From contig CAJPJR010000048.1 of assembly GCA_905369775.1 (NCBI GenBank), forward strand, positions 1-14,913: a stretch of 14,913 nucleotides of DNA. Reading direction: 5' to 3'. Positions within the stretch are counted from its first letter, which is position 1, and the number at the start of each line of letters is the position of its first letter. Below are positions 13,920 to 14,913 of the stretch, one piece after another. Position numbers and translations under genes: made by a program. The notes under the pieces were generated by a model, which saw only the letters and a program-made list of their open reading frames with translations, did not search any database and was not told the origin of the DNA. Source of the stretch: Prevotellaceae bacterium UBA1746 (GTDB lineage: Bacteria > Bacteroidota > Bacteroidia > Bacteroidales > Bacteroidaceae).

Positions 13920-14913
13920 GAGTGAGTTTTCGGTCGTAAGCTTTGGTCGTAGTCTATTTTTCTCCCGCGGAGCCACCGTTTGTGGGGCACGAAGTCGTCC
14001 GACAGGGGATCGCGTGTGCGGTCATAGTGCGAAGTGGCGATGCCCGCGAGGCCGAGCAAGAGATGCGGGAGGTCGTCGTGCGAGAACGGGCGGTGGCGCG
14101 CCGCACGAATGCGCGCTGCTTCGGCAGGGTGGCGCTGTCTGAAAGTGGGCGAGCCCCAAATCATGAACGGCACCTCGTATTCGTGGCGAATCACGGCGGG
14201 CGACGGTGTGTCGCTGTGGATTCTGCCGTAGCGGTTCACGCCGTCATCGTAAACCTCCTCACCGTGGTCGGCAAAATAGATGACCACCGCGTCGCGCCGT
14301 CGGAAATAACGGAGAATGCGCGCCAGCACGGCGTCGTTGTAGCGGGTCGCGTTGTCATAGTCGGCAACGATTTGCCGCTGCACCCCGTCGAGATCCGGGC
14401 GGTCGTAGTCTTCCGGACGGAAGTGGGCCTGTTCCGGCGGAAAGCGGCGGTCGTATTCCATGTGTTGCCCCCAAAGATGCAACAAATAGAGATTTCGACG
14501 TCCCGGCGTGTAGTCTTCGAGCAAATGGGTGATGGAGCGATCGTCGCGACTGCGGAAGCGATTGCGGAAATCGAAGCAAAGACTGTCGAGATGCGGATCG
14601 TTGAGAAAGAACGAACCGTTGAAGTCGATGGATCCCTGCGACACGCTCTTGTAAAATTGGTTGGTGACAAAAGCCACCTTGAAGCCGGCACGGCGAAACA
14701 GCAGGGGGAAGAGCACCCCGTCGGCCCAAGTGCCCGGTTGGTCGGCACTGTGCGTCGACAAAAAGGCTTTGAACGCACTACTGGTGAGGTTCCACGGCGT
14801 GACCACGTCGTCAAACACCACCAACTCCCCGTGTCGGCGCAAGCGGTCCAGTTGTGGCGTGGTCGGTTTGCGGTAGCCGTAGAGCCCGGCGTGGTGTTTA
14901 TTGTAACTCTCTC
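13889..14913 (-). CDS. Phosphoethanolamine transferase / sulfatase-family protein (5' partial)
   Basis: The window ends inside this gene; 340 residues of its C-terminal catalytic domain are visible. The frame is open from 14911 and begins ESYNKHHAGLYGY, then TTPQLDRL. This matches the nucleophile motif GES/T of EptA/CptA-type enzymes, with the Ser encoded at 14908-14906 as the probable nucleophile. Later motifs, counted from the first visible residue, are LHLWGQH (144-150) and YFADHGEE (212-219), whose Asp-His pair is the metal site. DTPSPAVIRHEYEVPFMIWG follows shortly after. N-terminal membrane segments are presumed upstream. Such enzymes add phosphoethanolamine to lipid A or surface glycans, often affecting resistance to cationic peptides. 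The family usually ends near the RxIDYD seen here; about 17 more residues extend over the next gene. The exact acceptor is not predictable. Confidence 0.88.
   Translation of the reverse strand, partial: ESYNKHHAGLYGYRKPTTPQLDRLRRHGELVVFDDVVTPWNLTSSAFKAFLSTHSADQPGTWADGVLFPLLFRRAGFKVAFVTNQFYKSVSQGSIDFNGSFFLNDPHLDSLCFDFRNRFRSRDDRSITHLLEDYTPGRRNLYLLHLWGQHMEYDRRFPPEQAHFRPEDYDRPDLDGVQRQIVADYDNATRYNDAVLARILRYFRRRDAVVIYFADHGEEVYDDGVNRYGRIHSDTPSPAVIRHEYEVPFMIWGSPTFRQRHPAEAARIRAARHRPFSHDDLPHLLLGLAGIATSHYDRTRDPLSDDFVPHKRWLRGRKIDYDQSLRPKTHSCSTNKTPAH

Noticed and set aside
14840..14842. Start codon of the phosphoethanolamine-transferase-like gene at 14842 (TTG)
   Set aside because: The frame continues upstream to the window edge and carries the ESYNKHHAGLYGY nucleophile motif, so the gene is cut by the window.

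Overview
The window is chromosomal DNA from a member of the Bacteroidota, most likely a GC-rich Bacteroidales (Prevotellaceae- or Porphyromonadaceae-like). The grounds are: two good TAnnTTTG promoter elements at 4148-4155 and 5559-5566, A/C-rich leaders instead of Shine-Dalgarno sequences, the gene order yceD-rpmF-fabH-era, a long-form PyrF, several OmpA-type envelope proteins, and a FabH start region that matches the Bacteroidales form closely. I cannot name genus or species from the sequence alone. I see no rRNA, tRNA, CRISPR array, insertion sequence or phage gene.

Bases 1-5081 (+ strand) are mainly envelope genes. The 3' part of a double beta-barrel outer-membrane protein is followed 12 bp later by a secreted coiled-coil protein with an OmpA-like C-terminal domain, then a terminator. 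The pyrimidine gene pyrF and its terminator come next, then a promoter and a complete OmpA-type lipoprotein ending at a strong terminator (5134-5175).

Bases 5176-5575 hold no gene I can support. They carry three imperfect ~21-bp tandem units and, at the downstream end, a promoter placed so close to yceD that its mRNA should be almost leaderless.

Bases 5576-8617 (+ strand) are the housekeeping run yceD (23S rRNA accumulation), rpmF (ribosomal protein L32), fabH (start of fatty-acid synthesis) and era (GTPase for 30S maturation). They link ribosome assembly to lipid synthesis. Stable hairpins lie between rpmF and fabH and between fabH and era, so later genes are probably uncoupled from earlier ones.

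A perfect 16-bp inverted repeat (8690-8729) separates era from a convergent block.

Bases 8775-14913 (- strand) look like one tightly packed operon. Read in transcription order it holds: a phosphoethanolamine-transferase/sulfatase-family enzyme (5' end outside the window), an acyltransferase-3 membrane protein, tsaC (tRNA t6A synthesis), a ClC chloride transporter with CBS domains, ubiE/menG (menaquinone) and aroE (shikimate). Spacings are 13-34 bp, with one 31-bp overlap. The first two genes suggest surface glycan or lipid modification; the rest are housekeeping.

I did not find an obviously new multi-gene system. The items most worth a second look are the split barrel/anchor pair at the left end, the near-leaderless yceD promoter with the repeat array upstream of it, and the repeat-encoded insert in the acyltransferase.
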